Assembly: GCA_022839105.1 (NCBI GenBank)
Contig: JALHDH010000002.1
Coordinates: 22,906-86,905 of the forward strand
From: a bacterium
GTDB taxonomy: Bacteria; Vulcanimicrobiota; Xenobia; Xenobiales; Xenobiaceae
Reading direction: 5' to 3'
DNA length: 64,000 nt
Every line of letters begins with the position of its first letter. Within the stretch, counting starts at the first letter, position 1. Of this stretch, positions 42,650 through 50,682 are shown piece after piece. The translations under genes were made by a program, and so were the position numbers. Under the pieces are notes generated by a model. The model was not told the origin of the DNA, searched no databases, and was given only the letters and a program-made list of their open reading frames with translations.

Positions 42650-42668
42650 GTCCGGTTCCTTTCCGGAC
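42650..42668. terminator. Short hairpin between convergent aroE and aroK
   Basis: GTCCGG (42650-42655), a loop TTCCTTT, then CCGGAC (42663-42668) in the 26 bp gap between the two stop codons. The stem is only six base pairs, so termination may be weak. Confidence 0.45.
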
Positions 42669-42672
42669 ACGC

Positions 42673-43230
42673 TCAGCTCAGATCGATGTACTGCTCCTGG
42701 AGTCGATCCAGGATGCGTTGACGGGTCTTGAGCAGATCGCCGATCTTGCGGGCCGTCTCCATGGGGGTCAGTTCGGTGGTGTCGATGCGGATCTTGATGC
42801 GGTCGAAGACGGCCGTGCGCTCGGCCAGGATGCGGTCCACCTTGGCGGGCACGTCGCCGCCTTGCAGCAGGGGACGCCGGTCGCTGCGCTCCAGGCGCTG
42901 GATCAGGTCTTCCCGGCGGGTGTACAGGCAGACCAGCAGTCCGGTGGACTGGAAGGCCGCAAAGACCTCGGGGTCCATCAGGGTTCCGCCGCCCGTGGCC
43001 ACCACCCGATTGGCCGTCTGGGCCATCTCCAGGGCCAGCTCCCTCTCCTGCTCGCGAAACCAGGCCTCGCCATGCTCTTCGAAGATCCGCGGGATGGGCA
43101 TGCCCAGGCGGAACTCCAGCTCCAGGTCCAGGTCGACGAACTTGCGCCCCATGACCCGGGCCAGTTCCCGACCCACGGTGCTCTTGCCGGTCCCCATGAA
43201 CCCCGCCAGGTAGATGTTGCGTTGCCCCAT
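42673..43230 (-). CDS. aroK: Shikimate kinase
   Basis: Phosphorylates shikimate with ATP. The 185-residue P-loop kinase has Walker A GFMGTGKSTVG, the substrate DLD block (FVDLDLELE), the GE/Arg region (GEAWFREQE), the GGG loop (VVATGGGTLM) and the lid arginines (RPLLQGG). The C-terminal 25 residues extend as a helix. It faces the aroE gene and is divergent from the response regulator-aroB-aroQ run, so the shikimate genes are split over two transcripts and both strands. Confidence 0.95.
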   Translation of the reverse strand: MGQRNIYLAGFMGTGKSTVGRELARVMGRKFVDLDLELEFRLGMPIPRIFEEHGEAWFREQERELALEMAQTANRVVATGGGTLMDPEVFAAFQSTGLLVCLYTRREDLIQRLERSDRRPLLQGGDVPAKVDRILAERTAVFDRIKIRIDTTELTPMETARKIGDLLKTRQRILDRLQEQYIDLS

Positions 43231-43361
43231 GGGCCTTGAGGTTTGGGGTCCAAAGGCCCACTCCTCCCGGCCTCGCGCCTGGAATTCTCCCCGAAGCCTC
43301 CTTCAGTCCGAGGATGCATCCCGCCTGTTACATGCATTTAAAGGATGGTTCCTCGGTTTCG

Positions 43362-43370
43362 TGCTAGAAT
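43362..43370 (+). promoter_or_regulatory. Putative extended -10 promoter for the receiver/RsbW-like gene and aroB
   Basis: TGC followed by TAGAAT (hexamer 43365-43370) with no good -35 box. Predicted start is about 43377, leaving a roughly 16-base AT-rich leader without a Shine-Dalgarno before ATG 43393. Confidence 0.5.
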
Positions 43371-43392
43371 CAGGCCGAGTCTTTCTTTGTTT

Positions 43393-44436
43393 ATGTCCAT
43401 GTTGCGAGCCGATGATCTGATGTTCGAGAATCGGGACGGGGGCGCGGCCCTGGTCCTGGTCGCCGACGACGAGCCCTACAATCTCGACCTCCTGGATCGG
43501 ATCCTCAAGCGGGCCGGCTATCGCGTGGTCACCGCCGCGACCGGGGCCGAGGCCCTCGAGAAGGCCCATCAGACCCATCCCGACATCGTGCTCCTGGACA
43601 TCATGATGCCCCGGATGACGGGCTATGACGTCTGCAAGGAGATCAAGGCCGATCCGGCCACGATCTTCACGCCGGTCGTCCTCTTGACGGCCGTGGCCGA
43701 CACCGAGGACAAGATCAAGAGTCTGGACGTCGGGGCGGACGATCTCCTTTCCAAGCCGATCAGCCGGGTCGAGCTCCTGGCGCGGGTGCGCTCGCTGCTG
43801 CGCATGAAGGACCTGATCGAGGAGAAGCGTCGCGAAGACCTCGAGAGGGCCCGCCTGGAGAACGAGCTCGAGATGGAACGTTTCCGTCGCGAGGAGGAGG
43901 TTCGCCGGCGGGCCTTCTACAAGGAGGTCATCTTCGCGGTCACCAGCGGGCGCCTGCTTCTGACCGAGAAGGACGAGATGGACCAGATTCTCGAGCAGCG
44001 CTTCAAGCCTTCCCAGACCGTCGAGCTGCTCAACGCCCGCTCGGTCAGCGCCGCGCGCAAGGTCGCCGAGCATGCGGGCGCGGCCTTCGGCCTGTCTGAA
44101 GACAACCTCCACGATGTCGTCCTGTGCGTCTCCGAGGCGGCCACCAATGCGATCAAGCACGCTTCCTATGGCACCATGCAGGTGGGCACCGAGAAGGATC
44201 GCCTGCTGATCCTCTTCCAGGACAACGGGCCGGGAATCGATGCCTCCACCCTTCCTCGGGCCACCTTGATGAAGGGTTACTCCACCAAGGTCTCGCTGGG
44301 CTTCGGTTTCACCATCCTGATGGAGCTTCTCGACCGGGTCACCCTGCAGACCTGTCCCGAGGGGACCCGTCTGCTGCTGGAGAAGAGCCTCGTCGATGCC
44401 GACGCCGACATGGAGGACGTCCTGGCGCGCCTGTGA
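43393..44436 (+). CDS. Response regulator with RsbW-like ATPase output domain
   Basis: A 347-residue soluble regulator. The receiver domain has acidic pocket VADDEPYN, phosphoacceptor Asp69 in LLDIMMP and Lys in SKPIS. A charged coiled coil follows (about 125-175, KDLIEEKRREDLERA). The C-terminal 115 residues form an anti-sigma/serine-kinase type GHKL ATPase (SEAATNAIKHA, QDNGPGI, LGFGFTIL), lacking an H-box. So phosphorylation would control a partner-switching-type kinase rather than DNA. The start at ATG 43393 is used; the in-frame GTG at 43345 is upstream of the -10 element. Its stop overlaps the aroB start (GTGA), an odd coupling with biosynthesis. The cognate kinase is not adjacent. Confidence 0.88.
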   Translation: MSMLRADDLMFENRDGGAALVLVADDEPYNLDLLDRILKRAGYRVVTAATGAEALEKAHQTHPDIVLLDIMMPRMTGYDVCKEIKADPATIFTPVVLLTAVADTEDKIKSLDVGADDLLSKPISRVELLARVRSLLRMKDLIEEKRREDLERARLENELEMERFRREEEVRRRAFYKEVIFAVTSGRLLLTEKDEMDQILEQRFKPSQTVELLNARSVSAARKVAEHAGAAFGLSEDNLHDVVLCVSEAATNAIKHASYGTMQVGTEKDRLLILFQDNGPGIDASTLPRATLMKGYSTKVSLGFGFTILMELLDRVTLQTCPEGTRLLLEKSLVDADADMEDVLARL

Positions 44437-45533
44437 ACCCGGCCTGCCCTGAGCTTTCCCCCTTCCTCCTGGAGGCCGGCCTTCTGGACCGGGCCGGTGC
44501 CTTGCTGAGCCGCGAGGGGTTCGGGCGCTGCGTGCTGCTGACCGATCAGAACGTGGCCCAGGCCTGGAGGCCCACCCTTCAGGCCGGGCTCTCGCCCCTG
44601 CGCCAGGACTGGATCGTGTTGCCGGCAGGCGAGGAATCCAAGACCCTGGACCGCGTGCGCGAAGTCTACGGTCGGTTGCTCGGGCTCGAGGTGGATCGTC
44701 AGACTCCGATCCTGGCCCTTGGCGGCGGGGTGGTGGGGGACCTGGCGGGTTTCGTGGCGGCAACCTGGCTTCGGGGGGTTCCCTTCTTCCAGTTGCCCAC
44801 CACCCTGGTGGCGATGATCGACTCGGCGCATGGGGGCAAGACCGGAGTCGACCTTCCCGAGGGCAAGAACCTGGTCGGCGCCTGGCATCCGGCCCGAGCC
44901 ATCTGGGCTGATCTGCGGACGCTGCGAACCCTGCCTCGGCGCGAGTGGGCTGGCGGGATGGTGGAGGCCCTCAAGGTGGCCCTCCTGGCGTCGGGGGATC
45001 TCCTGGCTCACCTCGAGATTCTCGGGCAGGCTCCCGATCCGGGGCTCTTCCCGGAACCGGCGATCCGGGAGCTGGTCCTGCGGGCCGCCGGGATCAAGCG
45101 CGCGATCGTCGGACGCGATCCCCGGGAATCCGGCGAGCGGGCCCTGCTGAACCTGGGGCACACCCTGGGGCACGCCCTGGAGAGCGCCGGAGGCTACCGG
45201 GGATTCACCCACGGCGAGGCCGTCGGCCTGGGTCTGCTGGCCGCCCTTCGCCTGTCCGGGAACCGGGGCCTCCTCGCCGAGGCCTCGGACCTGCCGGGTC
45301 GGGTCGAAGCGCTGCTGGCGGCATGGGATCTGCCCCGGGTCCTCCCCGGGTCCTTGCGATGGGAGGTCGTGGCTGCGGGGCTGCGCCGGGACAAGAAGAG
45401 ACGGGCGGGACGGCTGGTCTTCGTGTTGCCTGTCGGGTTGGGCCGCGCGGAGATCCTCGAGGTGGAGGAGGCCGAAGTCCGCCAGGTCTTCGAAGAACTC
45501 AGGGCATCCGAAGGGAGTCTCGAACTTGGCTGA
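44433..45533 (+). CDS. aroB: 3-dehydroquinate synthase
   Basis: Cyclises DAHP to 3-dehydroquinate using NAD and a metal ion. The 366-residue protein shows LPAGEESKTLDRV, the NAD loop ALGGGVVGDLAGFVAAT, QLPTTLVAMIDSAHGGKTGVD and the metal ligands in LNLGHTLGHALES and GFTHGEAVGLG. The segment DSAHGGKTG differs slightly from the usual DSS(I/V)GGKTG. It starts at GTG in a GTGA overlap with the regulator gene and overlaps aroQ by eight bases, so the three genes are translationally linked. Related sugar cyclases share this fold, but the aroQ neighbour supports AroB. Confidence 0.94.
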   Translation: MNPACPELSPFLLEAGLLDRAGALLSREGFGRCVLLTDQNVAQAWRPTLQAGLSPLRQDWIVLPAGEESKTLDRVREVYGRLLGLEVDRQTPILALGGGVVGDLAGFVAATWLRGVPFFQLPTTLVAMIDSAHGGKTGVDLPEGKNLVGAWHPARAIWADLRTLRTLPRREWAGGMVEALKVALLASGDLLAHLEILGQAPDPGLFPEPAIRELVLRAAGIKRAIVGRDPRESGERALLNLGHTLGHALESAGGYRGFTHGEAVGLGLLAALRLSGNRGLLAEASDLPGRVEALLAAWDLPRVLPGSLRWEVVAAGLRRDKKRRAGRLVFVLPVGLGRAEILEVEEAEVRQVFEELRASEGSLELG

Positions 45534-46083
45534 ACGCTTGCGGGTCCTGGTCCTGCAGGGGCCCAACATGAACCTTCTGGGGCAACGCGAACCCCAGGTC
45601 TACGGTGCTTTCTCCAGCGGCGAACTGGATGGGCAGATCCGGGCCTGGGCCGAGGAGCTGAACCTGGAAGCGACGCTGGTTCAGACCAATTCGGAAGGGG
45701 AACTCCTGGACCTGGTGCACTCGGCTCCGGGTCGCTACGAGTTTCTCGTGCTCAACCCCGGCGCGCTGACCCACACATCGCTTGCGCTCCGGGATGCCCT
45801 GGCCGGAATCCCGGTGCCCGCCCTGGAGGTCCATCTCTCGAACATCCACGCCCGGGAGGAGTGGAGGCGCCACTCCTGGATCAGTCCCGTCTGCCGCGGG
45901 ATCCTGGTCGGTTTGGGGCCGCTGGGGTACCGCCTGGCCATGGAGGCCGGCCTGGTCATGGCAGGGGGGCGAAACCCGGCCCTTCCATCCGGGTCCAACC
46001 CCTCACCGGAGTCGATCCCTTGTCCTGGTGCTCGGGGACTAGTCCGACAGACCCTCGACAGGCAGCCTGGAGAAGTGGGATGA
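45526..46083 (+). CDS. aroQ: Type II 3-dehydroquinate dehydratase
   Basis: Removes water from 3-dehydroquinate to give 3-dehydroshikimate. It shows LVLQGPNMNLLGQREPQVYG with the catalytic tyrosine, the QTNSEGEL block, NPGALTHTSLALRDAL (Leu in place of the more usual Tyr) and EVHLSNIHAREEWRRHS with the catalytic histidine. At 185 residues it is about 35 longer than typical AroQ; the extra C-terminal part is low-complexity and reaches the next gene. The TTG start overlaps the aroB stop region. Confidence 0.94.
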   Translation: MAERLRVLVLQGPNMNLLGQREPQVYGAFSSGELDGQIRAWAEELNLEATLVQTNSEGELLDLVHSAPGRYEFLVLNPGALTHTSLALRDALAGIPVPALEVHLSNIHAREEWRRHSWISPVCRGILVGLGPLGYRLAMEAGLVMAGGRNPALPSGSNPSPESIPCPGARGLVRQTLDRQPGEVG

Positions 46084-46121
46084 TGGGTCGAATCCGGCCA
46101 AGTCTTCCTGGAGGTCCCGTC

Positions 46122-46685
46122 TTGACTCATCTTCCCCGTCCCTGTCGTCTTCTGCTGGTTTTCGCCCTGGCCTGGCTGATGGCCCTGCCCGCCCTGGCGG
46201 CACCCGGACAGCCCGGCGCCAGGCCGTCTCCCGCTCCAGCCGCGGACCACCCTGCCTCCGGCTTGAAGATCGGCCAGGACGTGATCCGCCCGGGCGAGGT
46301 CCTGCCCATGGTCTTCGGGATTGTCGGCCCTCCGGATCAGGTCCGCGCCATGCGCTCCAAGAAGGAGGCCGATGACTACGTCATGTTCTCCTACTTCACG
46401 CAGGGGTTCTCGCTGGACATCAACCAGAAGAACGTGGTGCAGGGGATCCTGGTCGAGAACCGCGAGGTCGACGTCTCGGGCGTCCCCTTCCACGTGGGCG
46501 ACTCCAAGGAGGCCGTCCTCAAGGCCTGGGGCGAGCCCGACCGCACCCAGAGCAAGGTGATGGCCTATTGGCATCGGGGGGTCTACGTCAGTTGCGACGA
46601 GTCCGGCAGGGTGATCAACCTCTTCCTGACGGCCCCCGGCCGCGTCGAGAAGCCGGATGAGGGGCGCGCTCCTGTCGGCGGGTAG
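46122..46685 (+). CDS. Secreted protein with two SmpA/BLIP-like repeats, hypothetical
   Basis: A 187-residue exported protein beginning at TTG 46122, which has GGAGG seven bases upstream, and followed by a clear signal peptide (about 1-28, ALPALAA). The mature protein contains two similar about 50-residue units, one around GEVLPMVFGIVGPPDQVRA and one around DSKEAVLKAWGEPDR, each followed by tyrosine/tryptophan-containing strands. This resembles SmpA/OmlA or BLIP-like small alpha/beta modules that bind partner proteins in the envelope. The function is unknown. It overlaps truB by 29 bases. Confidence 0.72.
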   Translation: MTHLPRPCRLLLVFALAWLMALPALAAPGQPGARPSPAPAADHPASGLKIGQDVIRPGEVLPMVFGIVGPPDQVRAMRSKKEADDYVMFSYFTQGFSLDINQKNVVQGILVENREVDVSGVPFHVGDSKEAVLKAWGEPDRTQSKVMAYWHRGVYVSCDESGRVINLFLTAPGRVEKPDEGRAPVGG

Positions 46686-47592
46686 AGCTCCTGCGGGGTT
46701 CCTGAACCTCCTCAAGCCTCCCGGAATGACCTCCCACGACGTGGTGGCCTTCGTGCGCCGTCAGGTCGCAGGAGCCAAGGTCGGACACCTGGGGACCCTG
46801 GATCCTGGGGCCGCCGGGGTCCTGCCCCTGGCCCTGGGAGCCGCCACGCGCACCCTGGAGTTCCTGCCCGCGGCTCGGAAGGCCTACCGGGCCGAGCTGA
46901 CCTTCGGGGTCGAGACCGAAACCCTGGACGCCGCCGGCAGGGTCCTGGCCCGCCGCGATCCGGGGAACCTCGAGGTGGCCGACCTCGAGGCGGCCTGCGC
47001 TGCCTGGCGGGGCGTGGTGATGCAGGTGCCTCCGCGGGTCTCGGCCATCCGTCAGGCAGGCCGGCGCGGTTACGACCGCGTCCGTCAGGGTGAGGACTTC
47101 GAGTTGCCGCCCCGCCCGGCGGAGTATCATTCCGTGCGCCTGGTCCACCTGGAGGGAGCGGTGGCCCTGCTGGACGTGGAGTGCGGGCCGGGGACCTATA
47201 TCCGGGCCCTGGCTCGAGACCTGGGGCAGGAACTGGGGTGCGGGGCGATGCTCTCCTTCTTGTTGCGCACCCGGAGCGGCCCCTTCCTGCTCGAGCACGC
47301 CCGGACCCTCGAGGAACTCCGCGCCGACGGGGTCCCGGCGCACCTGATCCCGGTCGGACAGGTGCTGGAGGCCTGCGGGATGCCTGCCCTGAGGGTGGAG
47401 GGCGTGGAATTGGGACGGGGGATGGAACTCCTGGCCTGGCGGGATGAGGAAACCCACCCCCCGGAGCCGGGAACCGTGGTCCGCCTCGTCGAAGGGGAGG
47501 GAAGGACCCTGGGGCTGGGCCGGGTTCTGGAGGAGCCGGCCCCCTTGCGCGTCCGGGTCCTGAGGCCCGTCTCGGAAGGAGGCGCCCCATGA
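46657..47592 (+). CDS. truB: tRNA pseudouridine(55) synthase
   Basis: Isomerises U55 in the T loop of tRNAs. The 311-residue protein starts NLLKPPGMTSHD and has the catalytic aspartate in GHLGTLDPGAAGVLPL, the KAYRAELTFG block, VPPRVSAIRQAG and GTYIRALARDLG, then a PUA-like C-terminal region. It overlaps the secreted-protein gene upstream and the Memo-like gene downstream (ATGA). Genes usually next to truB (rbfA, ribF, infB) are not here. Confidence 0.95.
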   Translation: MRGALLSAGRAPAGFLNLLKPPGMTSHDVVAFVRRQVAGAKVGHLGTLDPGAAGVLPLALGAATRTLEFLPAARKAYRAELTFGVETETLDAAGRVLARRDPGNLEVADLEAACAAWRGVVMQVPPRVSAIRQAGRRGYDRVRQGEDFELPPRPAEYHSVRLVHLEGAVALLDVECGPGTYIRALARDLGQELGCGAMLSFLLRTRSGPFLLEHARTLEELRADGVPAHLIPVGQVLEACGMPALRVEGVELGRGMELLAWRDEETHPPEPGTVVRLVEGEGRTLGLGRVLEEPAPLRVRVLRPVSEGGAP

Positions 47593-48443
47593 GCACCGTG
47601 ATCTGGGCTTTGAGCCCGCACCCGCCGCTGCTGATCCCCGAGGTCGGCGGAGAGGCCCTCGAGCAGGTCCGCCAGACCCGCCAGAGCCTGGAAGAGGTCT
47701 GCCGGGCCGTGGCCCGGAGCCGCCCCGATCGGCTGGTCCTGATCACCCCCCACGGCCCGGTCCATCCCCAGGCCATCCCCCTCTTCATGGTGGATCGCCT
47801 TTCGGGAAACCTCGGCCGCTTCGGACACCCCGAGGTGACCCTGGAGCTGGAGGTGGATCGCGAACTGTCTGCGGCCCTGCTCCAGGCGGCCGAGGCTCGC
47901 GGGGTCCGAATCTTGCCGCTGGACGAGTCCCTGGCCACGAGCCGGCGACTCGTGCTGGAACTCGACCACGCCCTGATGGTGCCCCTGTACTACCTGAGGC
48001 GGGCCGGGGTCCGCGTTCCGGCGGTGGTCCTGAGCATCTCCTGGTTGCCCGAGGAGGATCATGTCCGCCTGGGCGAGGCCCTGCGCGAGGTCCTGCGGGA
48101 GTCTCCCCACCGGGTGGCCGTGATGGCCTCGGGAGACCTCTCCCACCGTCTCCTGGAAAGCGGCCCCTACGGCTTCGACGAGATGGGCCCCGTCTTCGAT
48201 CGCCGGGTCCTGGAACTGCTTGAGAAGGCCGATGCTCCGGGAATCCTGGGGCTGCCGGAGGAACTGGTGGAGAGGGCCGGCCAGTGCGGGGTCCGTCCCA
48301 TCCTGACCCTGCTGGGTTCGATCGAGCCCGGGGTCCGGGGGCGGGTCCATTCCTACGAGGGCCCCTTCGGAGTGGGCTATGCCGTGGTCGAATTCGCCCT
48401 TCCCGAAGAGTCCGGCGGGACCTCGACCCACACAGACTCCTAG
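47589..48443 (+). CDS. amrB: Memo/LigB-like protein of the AmmeMemoRadiSam set
   Basis: A 284-residue member of the class III extradiol-dioxygenase-like fold (ALSPHPPLLIPEVGG, VLITPHGPVHPQAIP, SGDLSHRLLESGPYGFD). Metal-type histidines are seen in SPHPP, TPHG and LDHALMVPLYYL, similar to LigB rather than bare Memo. In many bacteria this domain is fused or adjacent to AMMECR1 and to a radical SAM protein; the shared reaction is not settled. Here AMMECR1 follows at 13 bp, but no radical SAM gene is visible. The ATG overlaps the truB stop, with AGGAGG upstream. Confidence 0.85.
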   Translation: MSTVIWALSPHPPLLIPEVGGEALEQVRQTRQSLEEVCRAVARSRPDRLVLITPHGPVHPQAIPLFMVDRLSGNLGRFGHPEVTLELEVDRELSAALLQAAEARGVRILPLDESLATSRRLVLELDHALMVPLYYLRRAGVRVPAVVLSISWLPEEDHVRLGEALREVLRESPHRVAVMASGDLSHRLLESGPYGFDEMGPVFDRRVLELLEKADAPGILGLPEELVERAGQCGVRPILTLLGSIEPGVRGRVHSYEGPFGVGYAVVEFALPEESGGTSTHTDS

Positions 48444-48456
48444 AGGAGCCCGAACC

Positions 48457-49011
48457 ATGTCCCAAGAGCCCTCCCTGTCCGGAAGCACTCATCCCCTGGT
48501 GGACCTGGCGCGCCGCGCCGTGGAGGAGTTCGTGCGGCATGGCCGCCTCCTTGAGGCCCCCCGGTCCATCCCTGCCGAATTCCAGGCTCCCGCGGCAGCC
48601 TTCGTGACCCTCAAGAAGCACGAGCAGTTGCGCGGCTGCATCGGGACCCTGTCCCCCACGTGCTCCAATCCGTTCCAGGAGGTGATCCAGAACGCCGTCT
48701 CGGCCTGTTCCCGGGATCCGCGCTTCCCCCCGGTCGAGCCCCAGGAATTGCCGCATCTGCGCTACCAGGTCTATCTGCTCAAGCCGTCCGAGCCGGTGGC
48801 CGGCCTGGGGGATCTCGACCCGCAGCGCTACGGGGTCATCGTGCACAAGTCCGGCCGCAGGGGGGTGCTTCTGCCGGCGCTGGAGGGCATCGAGACGGCG
48901 GAGGTCCAGGTGGCCATCGCCTGCCGCAAGGCCGGGATCGACCCGGCAGAGGGGCCTGAACTGGAGCGCTTCGAGGTCCTGACCTTCCAGGAGCCAGGCC
49001 AAGAACCTTGA
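48457..49011 (+). CDS. amrA: AMMECR1-domain protein (AmmeMemoRadiSam system protein A)
   Basis: A 184-residue protein with the AMMECR1 signature LRGCIGTLSP, then NAVSACSRDPRFPPV and GRRGVLLPALEGI. The domain is conserved from bacteria to humans; its biochemical function is unknown, although co-occurrence with Memo/LigB and radical SAM proteins suggests a cofactor or RNA-related modification. The start at ATG 48457 has AGGAG upstream. The stop overlaps the next gene's TTG start (TTGA), tying it to the sensor kinase. Confidence 0.92.
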   Translation: MSQEPSLSGSTHPLVDLARRAVEEFVRHGRLLEAPRSIPAEFQAPAAAFVTLKKHEQLRGCIGTLSPTCSNPFQEVIQNAVSACSRDPRFPPVEPQELPHLRYQVYLLKPSEPVAGLGDLDPQRYGVIVHKSGRRGVLLPALEGIETAEVQVAIACRKAGIDPAEGPELERFEVLTFQEPGQEP

Positions 49012-50663
49012 GAAGCAGGTGGGCGTTGGGGCTGCGCCTCCGCTCCCAGATGGCCTTCTTCCTGTTCACCCTCTTCGGTTCCACCATCCTCCTGATCACC
49101 TACTTCAACGTGGCCCTCCTGGCCCAGACCCTGGAGAAGCAGGCCGAGCAGGAAGCCCTGGGCGGGGCCGCGCAGGTGATCCCCTTCCTGCGGGAGATCC
49201 TGCCCGAGCATGGGGACCCGGCCCAAGCCCTGGCCTCGACGGAGAGAGCCCGACGCCTGAACCGCTACCTGGCCCGCGTCCCCCGCTTTCACGGCTTCCA
49301 TCTTCTCACCCCGGAGGGCGTTCCGTTCTACCGGTTCAGCCAGACCACCCAGGCCGAGCCCATCCTGGGCGAGATGTCCCGCCGCGCGGCAGGGACGGGA
49401 ACCCCCGTCTGGAGGCTCTGGAGCTTTGAGCCTCAGAGTCCGGGGACCGGCCACCCCTTTCCGGGACTGGGACCCTTCTATCGCGGGATCGTCACCCTGG
49501 AGTATTTCGCCCCGCTGCCGGCCCGGGATGAGGCCGGAGGCGAGGTCGGCCCGACCCGGATGGTGGCCCACGTCTCGTTGGAGACCACCCCGATGGTCCG
49601 TCGCCTTCAACTGATCGTGGTCTTCAACACCGTGCTCGCCCTGCTCTTCGTGATCACCGGCTTCATTGCCGTCAATCTCTGGGGGGAGCACGCCGTCAAC
49701 CGCCCCATGACGCTCCTGCTGGCGGCCCAGGAGCGCCTCGGCCGGGGCGACTATACCACCCACGTCGATCTGGAGATCCCCTCGGTCAACGAGATGGTCG
49801 TCCTGACCAACTCCTTCAATCGGATGGCCCGGGACCTGCAGCAGTACCAGGGGGCGCTCGAAGAGAAGACCCGGCGCCTGGAAGAGGTCAACCGGCAATA
49901 CCGTCAGCTCAACGAGGGCCTGGAGCAGCAGGTGGAGGAGAAGACCCGTGAGTTGCGGGAGTACTTCTCGATGTTGACCCACGACCTGCGGATCCCCCTG
50001 GCGGCCATCCAGGGATACGCGGACCTTCTGGGCAGGGGGCCGGTCAATGACCGACAGGCCCGCTGCCTGCGGGGAATCCAGAGCGCCAACTCCAGCCTGC
50101 TGGAGCTGGTGCGCAATCTCCTGGACGCGGTCCGCTTCGATGCCGGCCCGGTCGAGATGGTGACCGAGGCCTTCGACCTGGAGGATCTGGTCCGCGAGGT
50201 GGTCTCCAACCTGGGGCCCTCCACCTCAGCCTCGCGGATTCAAGTGGATCTGGACCTGGTGGACGGACGCGTCGTGGCCGACCGCACCCGGATCGGGCGG
50301 GTCCTGACCAATCTCCTGGGCAACGCCCTGCGCTATTCCGGTCCGGGCCATCCCGTGCTCCTGCGGGCCGTCGAGAAGACCGGCCAGGTGGAGATCGAGG
50401 TCGAGGATCGGGGGCCGGGAATCCCTGAAGAGAACCTGCCGCATCTCTTCGAGAAGTTCCGCCACTTCCCCACGTCGGAGGGTCCTTCGCCGGGTCTGGG
50501 ACTGGGACTGTACATCGTGCGCTGCATCCTGGAGGCCCATGGACGCAGCATCACGGTGCGCTCCAGGCCGGGCGAGGGCACCCGCTTTTGTTTCGATCTT
50601 CCGCTCCCGGGTCGGACTGGTCCGGAAGGAGACCCGGGGCCCTCGGCCAAAGCCCGGGATTGA
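49008..50663 (+). CDS. Membrane sensor histidine kinase (dCache/HAMP type)
   Basis: A 551-residue kinase. Two membrane helices (about 13-35 and 200-222) enclose an extracytoplasmic sensor of about 165 residues, followed by a HAMP domain (about 225-280), a coiled coil (EEKTRRLEEVNRQYRQLNEG), the H-box FSMLTHDLRIPLAA (His325), the N box LTNLLGNALRYS, G1 EDRGPGIP and G2 GLGLGLYIV. It phosphorylates, most likely, the LuxR-type regulator encoded 20 bp downstream. The start codon is TTG, overlapping the AMMECR1 stop. Confidence 0.93.
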   Translation: MRSRWALGLRLRSQMAFFLFTLFGSTILLITYFNVALLAQTLEKQAEQEALGGAAQVIPFLREILPEHGDPAQALASTERARRLNRYLARVPRFHGFHLLTPEGVPFYRFSQTTQAEPILGEMSRRAAGTGTPVWRLWSFEPQSPGTGHPFPGLGPFYRGIVTLEYFAPLPARDEAGGEVGPTRMVAHVSLETTPMVRRLQLIVVFNTVLALLFVITGFIAVNLWGEHAVNRPMTLLLAAQERLGRGDYTTHVDLEIPSVNEMVVLTNSFNRMARDLQQYQGALEEKTRRLEEVNRQYRQLNEGLEQQVEEKTRELREYFSMLTHDLRIPLAAIQGYADLLGRGPVNDRQARCLRGIQSANSSLLELVRNLLDAVRFDAGPVEMVTEAFDLEDLVREVVSNLGPSTSASRIQVDLDLVDGRVVADRTRIGRVLTNLLGNALRYSGPGHPVLLRAVEKTGQVEIEVEDRGPGIPEENLPHLFEKFRHFPTSEGPSPGLGLGLYIVRCILEAHGRSITVRSRPGEGTRFCFDLPLPGRTGPEGDPGPSAKARD

Positions 50664-50682
50664 AGTCTCCTTGGGAGGTCCA

